Positions 1-8,860 of a stretch of 64,000 nt of DNA are shown piece after piece. A program made the translations under genes and the position numbers. This stretch comes from Methylobacterium hispanicum (GTDB taxonomy: Bacteria > Pseudomonadota > Alphaproteobacteria > Rhizobiales > Beijerinckiaceae). The stretch's first letter is position 1. The number at the start of each line of letters is the position of its first letter. Below the pieces are notes generated by a model. It did not search any database. It was not told the DNA's origin and saw only the letters and a list, made by a program, of their open reading frames with translations. Location: NCBI RefSeq assembly GCF_022179285.1, contig NZ_BPQO01000014.1:1-64000 (forward strand). Direction: 5' to 3'.

Positions 1-219
1 GGCGACGATGAAGCGGGACTCGGCCGCCGCGATCACGCAGGCGCGGGCGAACAGGCCGGGCTCGGCCACGCGCTGGGCCGTGGCCTGGAAGGTGGAGTGC
101 TCCGGATCGACGAGGCGAGCGAACTGCTTGGGCATGCTCGCGCGCGAGGCCGGCCACAGCCGCGTGCCGGAGCCCCCGCACAGGATCACCGGGTGGATGA
201 GGGTCGAGGGCTCGGACAT
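1..219 (-). CDS. manC: Mannose-1-phosphate guanylyltransferase, N-terminal part
   Basis: Only the first 73 codons are inside the window; the gene runs off the left edge. The N-terminus carries the sugar-nucleotidyltransferase signature (ILCGGSGTRLWPASR, then PKQF) that binds the nucleotide and phosphate. This fits enzymes making GDP-mannose from mannose-1-phosphate and GTP in the cytoplasm. The start is the ATG at 217-219; no better start is in frame upstream. It lies downstream of, and in the same direction as, the leftward exopolysaccharide operon, so GDP-mannose supply for that polymer is the likely role. Whether the usual C-terminal phosphomannose isomerase domain is present cannot be seen. 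Confidence 0.85.
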   Translation of the reverse strand, partial: MSEPSTLIHPVILCGGSGTRLWPASRASMPKQFARLVDPEHSTFQATAQRVAEPGLFARACVIAAAESRFIVA

Positions 220-277
220 GATGGTGCTGCCGGGATCCTGGATGCCGGCCGCCGCCGCCATCCTCGCGCCATCCCCT

Positions 278-320
278 TTAGAGCCGTTCCCGATCGCGTT
301 GCAATCGGGAGCGGCTCTAA
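278..320. repeat. Strong imperfect hairpin between manC and the CelD-like gene
   Basis: Arms TTAGAGCCG(N)TCCCGAT and ATCGGGA(N)CGGCTCTAA pair over 16 of 17 positions around a 9-nt loop. No long T-run follows in either direction, so it is not a clean intrinsic terminator. It could pause transcription, stabilise an RNA end, or be a short dispersed palindrome. It lies in the 211-base gap after the CelD-like gene; nothing else was seen in that gap. Confidence 0.6.
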
Positions 321-430
321 CCTCTTGTTTCGACGCGCTCTCTCGCGCCGAACCGGCGTCCGCTTCGGCGCAGGAGCGCTCTTGCCCGATCCGTGCCGGT
401 TCGTCGCGCCGCACGCCGCCCCGCCCGGGG

Positions 431-1552
431 TCAGGCGGCGGCCTCGTCCGGCGCGGCCGCCGGCACCGGCCGGTGCGCGGCGAGGCGGCGGGCGAGCCCG
501 CGTCCGCCGCGGTCGAAGAGGTGGGCGGCCGCCCCCGGCAGGGTGCGCGCGCCCATCAGCGAGCCGAGCGTGAGGCACTGCGTCCCGAAGCGGCCCTTGA
601 AGCCCTCGTCGCCGCAGAGGAAATCGACCGTGTGCAGCCCGTGGTCGAAGGCCCAGACGATGTAGTCGATCATCAGGACGAGGCCGGGCGAGGCGCGCTC
701 GAAAGCCGGGTCGTAGGTGGTCACGAAGGCCATCATCGTTTCGCCCTGCACGAAGTTGATCGAGGCGGCGACCGGGGCCCCGTCGCATTCCAGCACGAAG
801 ACGCGCAGCAGCCCGGCCTCGTCCAGCACCCGCACCATCGCGGGCAGCGCGCCCGAGCCGTCCGCGTAGAACAGGCCGGGCGGCAGGCCGTTGGCCGCGA
901 GCCACGCGCGCTTGCGGGCGATGAACCAGGCCAGCAGCCCGTCGAGCGCTTCGCCGGGCGCGAGCAGGCGCGCGGTCGTCGCGCCCCGCTCGGCGAGGAA
1001 CTTCTGCCCCCTGCGGTGGTTCTGGCGCGTCTTCTTCGGCTGCCCGTCGAACCACGCCTTTCCGCTCGGGACGGGGCCACGCACCCGCCAGTTCTGCTCG
1101 GTGCGGTGGTTCGGCCGCAGCCGGACGCCGCCCGCGGGGGCCCGGGCGAGGATGCCGGCCCGCGCCTCGGGCCGCAGATGGCTCAGATAGGCGAGGTCGA
1201 ACCCGCCCGCGGCCGAGAGATGGGCCCACATCCGGGGCAGGAGATCGGCCCCCGCGCGCGCGGCGAGGAGCCCGTCCGCGAAGTCGCTGCACTCCTTGGC
1301 GGCCCATTCGAGGACGCGCAGGCCGCGGCGGCGCGTCGTGGCGAGCGGCAGCACGCCGACGAGGTCCTCACCGTCCCAGGCCAGGACGATCCTGAGGCGC
1401 CGCCGCCCGGGGTCCGGCACGCTTCCCCACCACGCCGACACCCAGGCATGGCTCTGGAAGACCAGGGCGTTGCTCGCCGCCCAGAGCCCGGTCCAGGCCG
1501 GCCCGACCGCCCGGAGCCGCTCCGTCGTCTCGACGATCTCGAAGCGTTCCAT
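431..1552 (-). CDS. CelD/BcsL-like GNAT acyltransferase
   Basis: 373 aa. The sequence fits the COG5653 family (Acetyltransf_6 fold, CelD/BcsL-like), soluble GNAT enzymes found in cellulose and exopolysaccharide clusters and thought to acylate sugars or carrier intermediates. The GNAT core spans about residues 150-330, with a typical KTRQNHRRGQK basic segment near 170-180 and the acceptor-side motif GDEGFKGRFG near 325. The start ATG at 1550-1552 has a purine-rich ribosome site (GAGAGGGGGGAG) upstream. It ends the leftward operon, 14 bp after the hydroxylase-like gene. The acyl donor and acceptor cannot be told from sequence. Confidence 0.8.
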   Translation of the reverse strand: MERFEIVETTERLRAVGPAWTGLWAASNALVFQSHAWVSAWWGSVPDPGRRRLRIVLAWDGEDLVGVLPLATTRRRGLRVLEWAAKECSDFADGLLAARAGADLLPRMWAHLSAAGGFDLAYLSHLRPEARAGILARAPAGGVRLRPNHRTEQNWRVRGPVPSGKAWFDGQPKKTRQNHRRGQKFLAERGATTARLLAPGEALDGLLAWFIARKRAWLAANGLPPGLFYADGSGALPAMVRVLDEAGLLRVFVLECDGAPVAASINFVQGETMMAFVTTYDPAFERASPGLVLMIDYIVWAFDHGLHTVDFLCGDEGFKGRFGTQCLTLGSLMGARTLPGAAAHLFDRGGRGLARRLAAHRPVPAAAPDEAAA

Positions 1553-1566
1553 CGCGCTCCCCCCTC

Positions 1567-2559
1567 TCAGGCGCTCTGCCGGGGCCGGTCCGGAAGCCCG
1601 CGCAGGCGCCGGCCGAAGCGCACGATGTGCCGGCCCATCTTCTTCAGCGGCAGGATGTAGAGCCCGGACAGCGACTGGTAGGCCGCCGCGTCCCGGTCCA
1701 TGATGCCGAACTTGAAGTCCTCGTCGGGCTTCGGGACGCAGAGCGTGCCGAAGAGCCGGTCCCAGAACGAGAACAGCAGGCCGAAATTCTTGTCGTAGTG
1801 GCGCGGGTCCGTGGAGTGGTGCAGCTGGTGCCAGTGCGGGCACAGGACCACGTGGTTGAGCGCGCCGAACGAGATCTTGAAATGGGTGTGGCGCACGAAA
1901 TCCATCATCAGGATGTTGCGCATCACGTAGACGTTGACGCCGAAGACCGTGACCTCGACCGGATCGAGGGAGAGCAGCGTCCAGATCCCGAAGCAGATAC
2001 CGGGGATCACCCCGTCCCAGGCGCGGTTCATCAACTCGTCGAGGGGGTGAACCCGGTCCTTCGTGATGCCGATCATCACCTCGGCCGAGTGGTGGACCTT
2101 GTGCAGCTCCCACAGGAAGGGGAAGCGGTGCTGCGCGGTGTGATAGAGGTAGTAGGACAGGTCGTAGGCGACGAGCATCGTCAGGGTGAAGACCACGACC
2201 GTCACGGGGCCGGGTTCGCCGAGGATCGGCTGGTCGATGCCGAGGAGCGCACCGAGCCCCCGGTTGGTGGCGTAGCCGACCGCGACCACGAAGGTGATGC
2301 CGGCCGGCAGCATCAGGAACGGCATCAGCGCGCGCCGGGTGACCCAGAACAGCAGGTCGGCGCGGGCCGAGGGGTGGACGATGACCTCGTGCGGGATCGC
2401 GAACTCGAAGAACGCGCGCAACGAGTAGCGCTCGGCCGTGCGCAGGTAGGCGATCAGCGCGCAGAGGAGCGCGGTTGCGAGCAGCAGGCCGGCGGCGAGC
2501 AGGTTGCCCGCCGAGACGCGCCGGATGATCGCGTCGATGAAGCTCAGGGGATCGTCCAT
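1567..2559 (-). CDS. Fatty acid hydroxylase / sterol desaturase family membrane protein
   Basis: 330 aa, integral membrane, non-haem di-iron oxygenase family. The histidine boxes are HTAQH, HKVHH and HWHQLHH, the ligand set expected for a di-iron site on the cytoplasmic face. Four or five hydrophobic segments precede and separate them. The start at 2557-2559 has a good AAGGA site, and a longer in-frame extension upstream has no such site. It sits between a GH5 glycosidase and a CelD-like acyltransferase in an exopolysaccharide operon, which is unusual. It may hydroxylate a lipid, a fatty acyl substituent or a polyprenoid, but the substrate is unknown. Confidence 0.88.
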   Translation of the reverse strand: MDDPLSFIDAIIRRVSAGNLLAAGLLLATALLCALIAYLRTAERYSLRAFFEFAIPHEVIVHPSARADLLFWVTRRALMPFLMLPAGITFVVAVGYATNRGLGALLGIDQPILGEPGPVTVVVFTLTMLVAYDLSYYLYHTAQHRFPFLWELHKVHHSAEVMIGITKDRVHPLDELMNRAWDGVIPGICFGIWTLLSLDPVEVTVFGVNVYVMRNILMMDFVRHTHFKISFGALNHVVLCPHWHQLHHSTDPRHYDKNFGLLFSFWDRLFGTLCVPKPDEDFKFGIMDRDAAAYQSLSGLYILPLKKMGRHIVRFGRRLRGLPDRPRQSA

Positions 2560-2582
2560 GACGGTTCCTTCTCGGAGCGGCC

Positions 2583-3752
2583 TCAGGGCGCGCGGCCCGC
2601 GGCCTTCGGAGGGATGAGGGCGTCGAGGAGGGGCGCCACCGGCCGCTCGCGCCCCTCGCGGCGCGCGACGAAGCCGAAGGCGTCGGCGTAGTCCCAGTGG
2701 GTCCAGCCGATGCAGCGGCGCTCGGCCGCCCCCCGGACGGCCGCGAGCCAGCGGGCGCGGTCGGGCAGGGACGCGGTGTCGAGGGCGCCGAACTCGTTGA
2801 CGATCACGGGGCGGCGATGGCGCGCGATCCAGTCGCCGACGGGGGCGAACTGGCGGTCGATCGCCTCCGCGGTCCAGGGCTGCCGGATCTGGGCGGCGAG
2901 TTCGGCGGCGGAGGCGCTCCGCCCCTCGCGGGCGAGGCGGGCCGCGACGGCCCGCACGGCCCGGTCCTCGGCGGCGGCCGGGAAGGGCAGGCCGCCGAGG
3001 GAGCGCAGCGGGTCGTCGGCCCCGCCCCAGTCGTTGCCCTGGTGGGTGAAGGCCATCGGGTCGTAGAAGTGGACGGCGTAGACGAGGCGCGGGTCGGCGA
3101 GCGGCGGCAGCGCGGCCAGAGCCTCCACCCGCTGCGGCCCGCCGGGGGCGACGACGAGGATCCGCCCCGGCGCGTGGACCCGCAGGGCGGCGACCGCGCG
3201 CGGCATCTGCCCCGTCCAGGCCTCCGCGTTCGGCGGCTCGTTCAGCACCTCGAAGAGCAGCCGGTCCGGAGCGAGGGCGGCGTAGCGCCGGGCCAGCACC
3301 GCCCAGGCCGCGTCGAGCATCGCCAGCGCCCGCTCGGGCTCGGCGCGGTGCAGGGCGGCGAAGCCCTCGCCCGGATGCATGTCGAGGCTGACCGTGAAGC
3401 CCGCATCGAGGAGCTGGCGCAGGGCCGCGTCGAGGCGCGCCAACCCCTCCGCCCGGCGCGCCCGCGTGCCGTAGGCCGGCATCAGGCGCTCGCCGTCGAA
3501 GGGCAGGCGCACATGGCTCAGGCCGCGGGCGCGCAGGCGCCCGAGCAGGGCGGGATCCGGCGGCATCGGCCGGTCCCCCTCGATCCAGCCCGTCAGGTTG
3601 AAGCCCCGGGCGAGCCGGGCGACGAGGTCGGCCGGCACGCCGCCCGCCCCTTGCGCCGCGCACAGGGCGGCCCGGTCCGGCGCGGCGGCGACCGGCAGGA
3701 CGGTCAGGCCGAGCAGCAGGCCGAGCAGTCTGGCGGGGGGGAGCGCGCGCAT
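2583..3752 (-). CDS. Secreted glycoside hydrolase family 5 (cellulase-like)
   Basis: 389 aa. A hydrophobic signal peptide (about residues 4-25, ending VAAAP) predicts export. The (beta/alpha)8 GH5 domain follows: the acid/base Glu lies in FEVLNEP (about residue 190) and the nucleophile Glu in VIVNEFG (about residue 320), with the HFYDP and HWDYADAFGF substrate-cleft motifs. GH5 enzymes cleave beta-linked glucans or mannans. Glycosidases of this type in Wzx/Wzy clusters usually trim or release the polymer. It starts 8 bp after the WecG-like gene ends. The start was chosen for the signal peptide rather than a 36-residue upstream extension. Confidence 0.9.
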   Translation of the reverse strand: MRALPPARLLGLLLGLTVLPVAAAPDRAALCAAQGAGGVPADLVARLARGFNLTGWIEGDRPMPPDPALLGRLRARGLSHVRLPFDGERLMPAYGTRARRAEGLARLDAALRQLLDAGFTVSLDMHPGEGFAALHRAEPERALAMLDAAWAVLARRYAALAPDRLLFEVLNEPPNAEAWTGQMPRAVAALRVHAPGRILVVAPGGPQRVEALAALPPLADPRLVYAVHFYDPMAFTHQGNDWGGADDPLRSLGGLPFPAAAEDRAVRAVAARLAREGRSASAAELAAQIRQPWTAEAIDRQFAPVGDWIARHRRPVIVNEFGALDTASLPDRARWLAAVRGAAERRCIGWTHWDYADAFGFVARREGRERPVAPLLDALIPPKAAGRAP

Positions 3753-3760
3753 CCGTCCGC

Positions 3761-4711
3761 TCAGCCGCGCCGCGTCAGCAGGAGGTAGAGGGCGTGCGGG
3801 TTCGTCACGGCGTAGCGCGGCAGCAGGCGCCCCGGCTCGAGGCTCGCCCGGTAGGCCCATTCGAGGCCGAACCGCTGCATCCAGTCGGGCGCCCGGCTGC
3901 GGGCGCCCGACAGGAAGTCGAACAGCCCGCCCGACGTCTTGATCACCCCGACGCCCGCGAGCGCCGCCCGCCAGCGCAGGGCGAAGCGCTGCTCGCGCGG
4001 CACCCCCATGCCGAGCCAGAGGATGTCGGGCCGCGCGCGCGCCACCGCGTCGACCTGCTCGGCCTCCGCCGCCCCGTCGAGATAGCCGTGATGGGCACCC
4101 ACGAGCCGCAGGTCCGGATAGAGCGCGCGCACGTTCGCCTCGGCCAGCGCCATGCCCTCCCGGGTCGAGCCCAGCATGTAGAAGCTGAGGTCGAGGCGCA
4201 CCGCTTCCCGCGCGACGTCGTGGAAGAGGTCCGTGGTCGCGACCCGCTCCGGCAGCCGGCGGGCGGGCTCGCGGAGGTACGAGGCGAAGACCAGGGGCGC
4301 CCCGTCCGCGTGGATGAGGTCGCTCGTCTCGAACAGGTGGCGGATCTCGGGATCGCGCGCGCAGAGCGACAGCACCTGGCCGTTGGCCGAGGTGACGATG
4401 GCGGGCGGCTCGTGGCGGCCGCGACGGGCGAGCGCGAGATCGACCAGCAGCGCCGTGGCCTCGCGGCGCCCGTGCACCGCGATCGGCAGGCCGCCGAGGC
4501 CGACGCGCGGCACCGCGGCCAGGATCGGATCGTGCGCAAGGCCGTGCGGTGCGGCGCGCTCCGCCACGCCGCCCGCCCGGCGCGGGCGCAGCCCGGCCCG
4601 GGCGATCGCGCGCGCGCGCGGGCCGAACCCGTGCGGGCCGAACCCGTGCGGGCCGTCTGGCCGCAGCCCCGCCACCGTAGCCTGACGGCCTTCTCCGTGC
4701 GGTTCAGCCAT
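3761..4711 (-). CDS. WecG/TagA/CpsF family glycosyltransferase (GT26)
   Basis: 316 aa from the ATG at 4709-4711, which overlaps the end of the Wzz/BY-kinase gene by 8 bp. Family signatures are IHADGAPLVFASYL, the RVATTDLF block, and WLGMGVPREQRF. These enzymes move a sugar from UDP or GDP onto a lipid-linked intermediate at the membrane. The family is normally 240-270 aa. The first 48 residues here include a PHGFG repeat coded by a 15-bp tandem duplication. An in-frame GTG at 4565-4567 would give about 268 aa and may be the real start. Confidence 0.87.
   Translation of the reverse strand: MAEPHGEGRQATVAGLRPDGPHGFGPHGFGPRARAIARAGLRPRRAGGVAERAAPHGLAHDPILAAVPRVGLGGLPIAVHGRREATALLVDLALARRGRHEPPAIVTSANGQVLSLCARDPEIRHLFETSDLIHADGAPLVFASYLREPARRLPERVATTDLFHDVAREAVRLDLSFYMLGSTREGMALAEANVRALYPDLRLVGAHHGYLDGAAEAEQVDAVARARPDILWLGMGVPREQRFALRWRAALAGVGVIKTSGGLFDFLSGARSRAPDWMQRFGLEWAYRASLEPGRLLPRYAVTNPHALYLLLTRRG
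4620..4655. repeat. 15-bp tandem repeat in the WecG-like 5' end
   Basis: GGGCCGAACCCGTGC occurs twice in a row (4620-4634 and 4635-4649), followed by a partial third copy. A (GC)n run lies directly to its left. In frame it encodes repeated GFGPH. It lies outside the conserved glycosyltransferase domain and is likely replication-slippage DNA. Confidence 0.85.
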
Positions 4712-6953
4712 CGCGTCGCAGCGCCTTTCGGTCGACCTTGTTGAGGATGATGCCCGCGAGGCTGCCGGGCGCGCGCGCGAACAGGTCGAGCGCCGCCCTG
4801 ACATCCTCGCGGCTCGTGCGGCCCCACTCGACCACCAGGGCTGTACGGTCCGCGTGGGCGAGGAGCAGCCGCCCCTCGACGCCGTGCAGGAGGTGCGGAC
4901 CGTCGAGCACGATCAGGTCGAAGCGGCGGCGCAGGTCCGCCACGGCCCGTCCGAGCGCCGGGCTGAAGAACAGCTCGGCGGCCTCCGGGTCGTCGCGGGC
5001 GATGCCGATCGGCAGGAAGCTGATCGTATCGAGGGTTCCGTGGTGGATGAAATTCCCCGGATCGGATGCGTTCCGCAGCGCGTCGAGGATGCCTGGGCTC
5101 TGGCCGGCACGGCGCGTGCGTGTGAGGCGGGCGTCGCGCGTGTCGACGTCGACCAGCAGGACCTTGCGGCCCTGGCGGGCGAACATCTCGGCGAGGTGCT
5201 CGGACACGGTCGACTTGCCCTCGCCGGCGAGCGCGGAGGTCACCAGAAGGGTGTCGCCGCTGCGTCCCTCGATGCCGCGCCCGTGGAGGCCCGGCGGCTC
5301 GGCCGCGGCGCGCAACGGCAGGGCGAGCATCCGGATCGCCTCGTCGAAGCGCGCGTGCTCGCGGCTGTCGCCGGTGAGCCGCACGTGCCCGGGGCCGGCG
5401 ACCTGACCTCCCGCCTGTCCCCCGCCCCGGTCGGGGGTGAGCCGGCTCGGCGCGACCCGCGGCAGGCTTCCGAGCAGCGGCACGCCGAGCCCCCGCTCGA
5501 TCGCCCCCGGATGGCGCAGACCGGGCTCCATCGCCTCGGCGGCGGCCGCCGCCGCGAGCCCGAGCACCAGCCCGCCCGCGAGCGCGACGACCAGCATGAG
5601 GCCGGTCTTGGGCGCGCTCGGCCGCAGCGGCGGGGCCGCCGGCGTCAGGATCCGAGCCTCGGTCCCCACGAGGTTCTGCTGCTCGCTCGTCTCCTTCTGG
5701 CGCAGCAGGGACTGCTCCAGGATGGTCCGGCTCGCCTGCGCCTCGCGCTCCAGCTCCGCCAGCCGAACCCGCGCCTGGGCGCGCCGCGCGGCCTGTCCCT
5801 TGAGGCGCTCGAGGCTCGCCGTGAGGGTGCGCTCGCGTGCCGCCGCCGCCTCGGCCTCGTTGCGCAGCCCCTGCGCGAGGCGGCCGATCTCGGTGCGGAT
5901 CTGGCCCGCGACGGTGCGGACCTGCGCCTCCGCCGCGCCGACGGCCGGGTGGCGCGGGCCCAGGTTGTTGCGCAGATCCGCGAGCTGCGCGCCGAGCTGG
6001 GCATATTGCTGGCGCAGGTTCGTGACGACGCTCGATTGCAGGGCCTCGGCGAGCGTGCCCCCGCCCTCGGCCCCGGCCGCCATGGCGCGGCGCGCCTGCG
6101 CGTAGCGCGCCCCGGCCTCGGCGCCGCGGGCCTGGGCCTGGGTCAACTGCTGGCTCTGTTCGGCGATCTCCCGGTCGAGCAGCGTCTGGGCGGCGCCGAG
6201 ATCGACGATGTCGTTCTGGTTCTTGTAGGTCGAGACCGCGCGCTCGGTGTCGCGGGCCCGGCTCCGCAGGTCGTCGAGGCGGGAGCCGAGCAGGCCCGAG
6301 GCGCTCCGGGCCGCCTCCAGCTTCTGGCGCTTCTGGTCCGCCAGGTAGGCGTCGGCCAGCGCGTTGCCGACCTGTGCCGCGGTCTCGGCGGACCCGGAGC
6401 TGTAGGCGATCTCCAGCACGTAGGTGAGGCCGCGGCGGCGCACGCGCAGGCGATCGGAGAAGCGCTGCAGCACCCGCTCGCGCTGCTCCGCCGCGCTCGG
6501 TTCGTGGGCGGCGAGGCCGATCAGGCCGCGCAGGCCGGCCGTGGCGCGCTCGATCGTGGAAGGCTCGGTCAGCTCGCCGCCGCGGTCGAGCCCGAGCTCG
6601 GCCACCACCCGCCGGGCGAGGGTGGAGGAGGTCAGGATCTCGACCTGGCTCTCGACCGCGGCCGCGTCGGAGCCGATCCCGCCGAGCACGGCATCGGACT
6701 GCGTGACCTTCTGCGTGCGCGGATCGACGATGAGGATCGCGGTGGCTGTGTAGGTTCTGGGCACCAGCGACAGGACGATGGCGGCCGCGACCACGCAGAG
6801 CAGCGCGACGCCCGCGATCAGCCGCCAGCGCCGGGCGAGGAAGCGCCGGGCCGCCGCCAGATCGACGATCGCATCCGAGCGGTCGCCGGAGAGGCTCCGG
6901 TCGATCCGCGTCAGGCGATCGGCTCCCGCGACGGGGTAGAAGTGTTCAACCAT
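4704..6953 (-). CDS. Wzz-type chain-length protein fused to BY-kinase ATPase domain
   Basis: 749 aa, ExoP-like. A Wzz domain begins after about residue 40: TM1 around 45-65, a large periplasmic coiled-coil region to about 450, TM2 around 455-480. A cytoplasmic bacterial tyrosine kinase domain follows, with Walker A ALAGEGKST (about 574-582), Walker A' LLVDVDTRD (about 599-607) and Walker B LIVLDGP (about 680-686). It controls polymer length and export with Wzx/Wzy. The C-terminus (NKVDRKALRRDG) has no tyrosine cluster, the usual autophosphorylation tail. The start is the ATG at 6951-6953; a further 67 in-frame residues upstream look unlike protein. Confidence 0.9.
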   Translation of the reverse strand: MVEHFYPVAGADRLTRIDRSLSGDRSDAIVDLAAARRFLARRWRLIAGVALLCVVAAAIVLSLVPRTYTATAILIVDPRTQKVTQSDAVLGGIGSDAAAVESQVEILTSSTLARRVVAELGLDRGGELTEPSTIERATAGLRGLIGLAAHEPSAAEQRERVLQRFSDRLRVRRRGLTYVLEIAYSSGSAETAAQVGNALADAYLADQKRQKLEAARSASGLLGSRLDDLRSRARDTERAVSTYKNQNDIVDLGAAQTLLDREIAEQSQQLTQAQARGAEAGARYAQARRAMAAGAEGGGTLAEALQSSVVTNLRQQYAQLGAQLADLRNNLGPRHPAVGAAEAQVRTVAGQIRTEIGRLAQGLRNEAEAAAARERTLTASLERLKGQAARRAQARVRLAELEREAQASRTILEQSLLRQKETSEQQNLVGTEARILTPAAPPLRPSAPKTGLMLVVALAGGLVLGLAAAAAAEAMEPGLRHPGAIERGLGVPLLGSLPRVAPSRLTPDRGGGQAGGQVAGPGHVRLTGDSREHARFDEAIRMLALPLRAAAEPPGLHGRGIEGRSGDTLLVTSALAGEGKSTVSEHLAEMFARQGRKVLLVDVDTRDARLTRTRRAGQSPGILDALRNASDPGNFIHHGTLDTISFLPIGIARDDPEAAELFFSPALGRAVADLRRRFDLIVLDGPHLLHGVEGRLLLAHADRTALVVEWGRTSREDVRAALDLFARAPGSLAGIILNKVDRKALRRDG

Positions 6954-7276
6954 CCCGATCTTCAGCTTCTGCGCGTGTGTGGCGGGTGCGCCAGCATTTC
7001 CCAGGGCGGCCCGAATTGCACGGGATATTACCTGAACACGAACTCCTATTATTCCAGATGTATGCCACAGTGCCAGAGACGTTTCACGTAAGGGTTGGTT
7101 AACAACGCTCGGGCAGGCAAAAAAATGTACCCGTGGAAAACTACGTAGTTTCACCGTCGATCGTATTCGGCGAGCCGGTCGGGGCGGGTTGGATAGCGAC
7201 GTTCCGCCCCTACGTCAGGGCGCAAGGCATGTGAATACCCTGCAGCAGCGGCTGGACTCCGGGAGATCAACGAAGC
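6954..7276. promoter_or_regulatory. Divergent promoter region of the exopolysaccharide locus
   Basis: This 323-bp region separates the leftward Wzz operon and the rightward Wzy operon, and is clearly richer in A and T than its surroundings. It contains a perfect 14-bp palindrome AAACTACGTAGTTT at 7138-7151, a partial dyad GTTGGTTAACAAC at about 7095-7107, and a seven-A run. No clean -35/-10 pair was found on either strand. The leftward stretch has a TAATAT -10-like hexamer near 7025-7035. The palindrome is a candidate operator. Confidence 0.6.
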
Positions 7277-8860
7277 GTGGCGTCCTTTATTCCGGACAGT
7301 TTGCCGCAGGAACAGTCTGCGGTGCCGCGGGCGGTGCTGGAGCACGCGCTGTTCCTGGCGGTCGGCGTCGTCCTGGTGGGTGTTCCGATCGTGGTGCATC
7401 TGGCAAGCCCCGCCGCGGCGATCGCCCTGTGCGCGGCGGGCTCGATCGTCGCGGCGGTCTACGTGAGGGCCGCGACGCCCGCCCTGCTGATCTTCGCCTT
7501 CCAGTTCCAGAACCTGTTCGTGTCGCTGGTCTCGCCCTGGCTCGCGGACACGCCGGCCTTCAACGCCGCCCGCGGCTACAACTTCATCATCACGGCGAGC
7601 CTCTGGCTCTGGATCGTCGGCGGCTACTGCGTCGCCCCCCGGGCGCGGGACCGGCGCCTCGATGCCCTGCTCTGGCCGAGCGTGCTCGCGCTCGGCGTCA
7701 TCGGGGTCTATTTCGGCCTCGGCCTCGCCCGCGACCCCTTCGCGGCGGTGGTCTACCTGCGCAACGCCGTCACGCCCTTCCTGGTGTTCCAGCTCGCCCT
7801 GGTCGTCGCCGCCGACGGACCGGGCGACAGGCTCCGGTTCCTGCGCGTGCCGGTCTACCTCCTCCTCGCCTACGGGGTGGCCGAGTTCCTGGCGCGCGAC
7901 GCGCTCTTCGGGCTGATCCACGCCGACAGCTACATGACCTTCAGCCTCGCCGACATCGCGCGCTCGGGCGAGTGGATCGAGACGATGCGCAAGACGGGCC
8001 GCGTGCTGCGCGACCTGCAGGACACCCAGATCGTCTCCTTCCTGAACACCGACCTGTTCGGCTTCTCCTCGATCCAGATGTACCGGATGCTGGGGCCGAA
8101 CTTCCACGCGATCAGTTTCGGCTACGGCCTGCTGCTCGCCGCCTTCCTGCTGCTGCGCTGGCGCCAGCCGGTCCTGTTCTGCCTCGCGGTCGCGCTGCTG
8201 GTGCTGGTCGGCGCCAAGGGGGCGCTGGTCTGCCTCGCCCTCTGCTGCGCCGCCCTCCTCCTCGACCGGGTGCGGCCGGGTGCGACCCTGCCCGTCTTCC
8301 TCGCCGTGCTCGTGCTCTACGCCTGCGCGGTGGTCGTCACCGGGCGCGCGGGCGGCGACTACCATGTGCTCGGCCTCTTCGGCGGGCTGCACGCCTTCCT
8401 GGGAGCGCCCTGGGGCGCGGGCCTCGGGGCCGGCGGCAACCTCGCGGGCGACGCCACCCGGATCGACTGGGAGAAGGCACAGGCGATCGGGCGCACGGAC
8501 TGGCCGGTGGAGAGCGCCTTCGGCGTCCTGCTCTACCAAGTGGGCCCGGGCGTGCTGGTGCTGTGCGCCGTGCCGGTCTGCGCCGCGCTCGCCGCCTGGC
8601 GGCTGTCCCGGACCGTGCGCGGCCGGGCAGCGATGCGCGACCTGCGGCTCTTCGCCCTCGGCACCCTCGCGGTGACCCTGAACGGGCTGTTCCAGGAGGA
8701 GGCCCTGTTCGCGCCGCTCGCCCTCGGGGGGATGATGATCGTCCTGGCCGACCGCCTCGGGGACGGCCTGTCCCGGCAGCCGTCCGGCGCCCTGGATGCG
8801 CGCTCGGCGGCGGGCCGGCCCGCCGCGGCCGGACGCCCGGCCCGGGGGAGCCTGGCATGA
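7277..8860 (+). CDS. Wzy-like O-antigen/exopolysaccharide polymerase
   Basis: 527 aa with about ten to twelve hydrophobic segments and one long soluble loop (about residues 215-285). This is the layout of Wzy/O-antigen-ligase-type polymerases, which join repeat units on the periplasmic face. Sequence identity in this group is low, so the call rests on topology and neighbours: Wzx follows at an ATGA overlap and the Wzz/BY-kinase is divergent. The start is GTG (7277-7279). The C-terminal 35 residues are Ala/Arg-rich and probably disordered. Confidence 0.75.
   Translation: MASFIPDSLPQEQSAVPRAVLEHALFLAVGVVLVGVPIVVHLASPAAAIALCAAGSIVAAVYVRAATPALLIFAFQFQNLFVSLVSPWLADTPAFNAARGYNFIITASLWLWIVGGYCVAPRARDRRLDALLWPSVLALGVIGVYFGLGLARDPFAAVVYLRNAVTPFLVFQLALVVAADGPGDRLRFLRVPVYLLLAYGVAEFLARDALFGLIHADSYMTFSLADIARSGEWIETMRKTGRVLRDLQDTQIVSFLNTDLFGFSSIQMYRMLGPNFHAISFGYGLLLAAFLLLRWRQPVLFCLAVALLVLVGAKGALVCLALCCAALLLDRVRPGATLPVFLAVLVLYACAVVVTGRAGGDYHVLGLFGGLHAFLGAPWGAGLGAGGNLAGDATRIDWEKAQAIGRTDWPVESAFGVLLYQVGPGVLVLCAVPVCAALAAWRLSRTVRGRAAMRDLRLFALGTLAVTLNGLFQEEALFAPLALGGMMIVLADRLGDGLSRQPSGALDARSAAGRPAAAGRPARGSLA

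Noticed and set aside
8..1660. Long rightward ORF opposite the acyltransferase gene
   Set aside because: Antisense shadow caused by high GC at third positions; the leftward frame has a clear family match.
7151..8539. Leftward 462-aa ORF opposite wzy
   Set aside because: Glu/Arg/Gly-rich antisense shadow of a membrane-protein gene; no start site or family.
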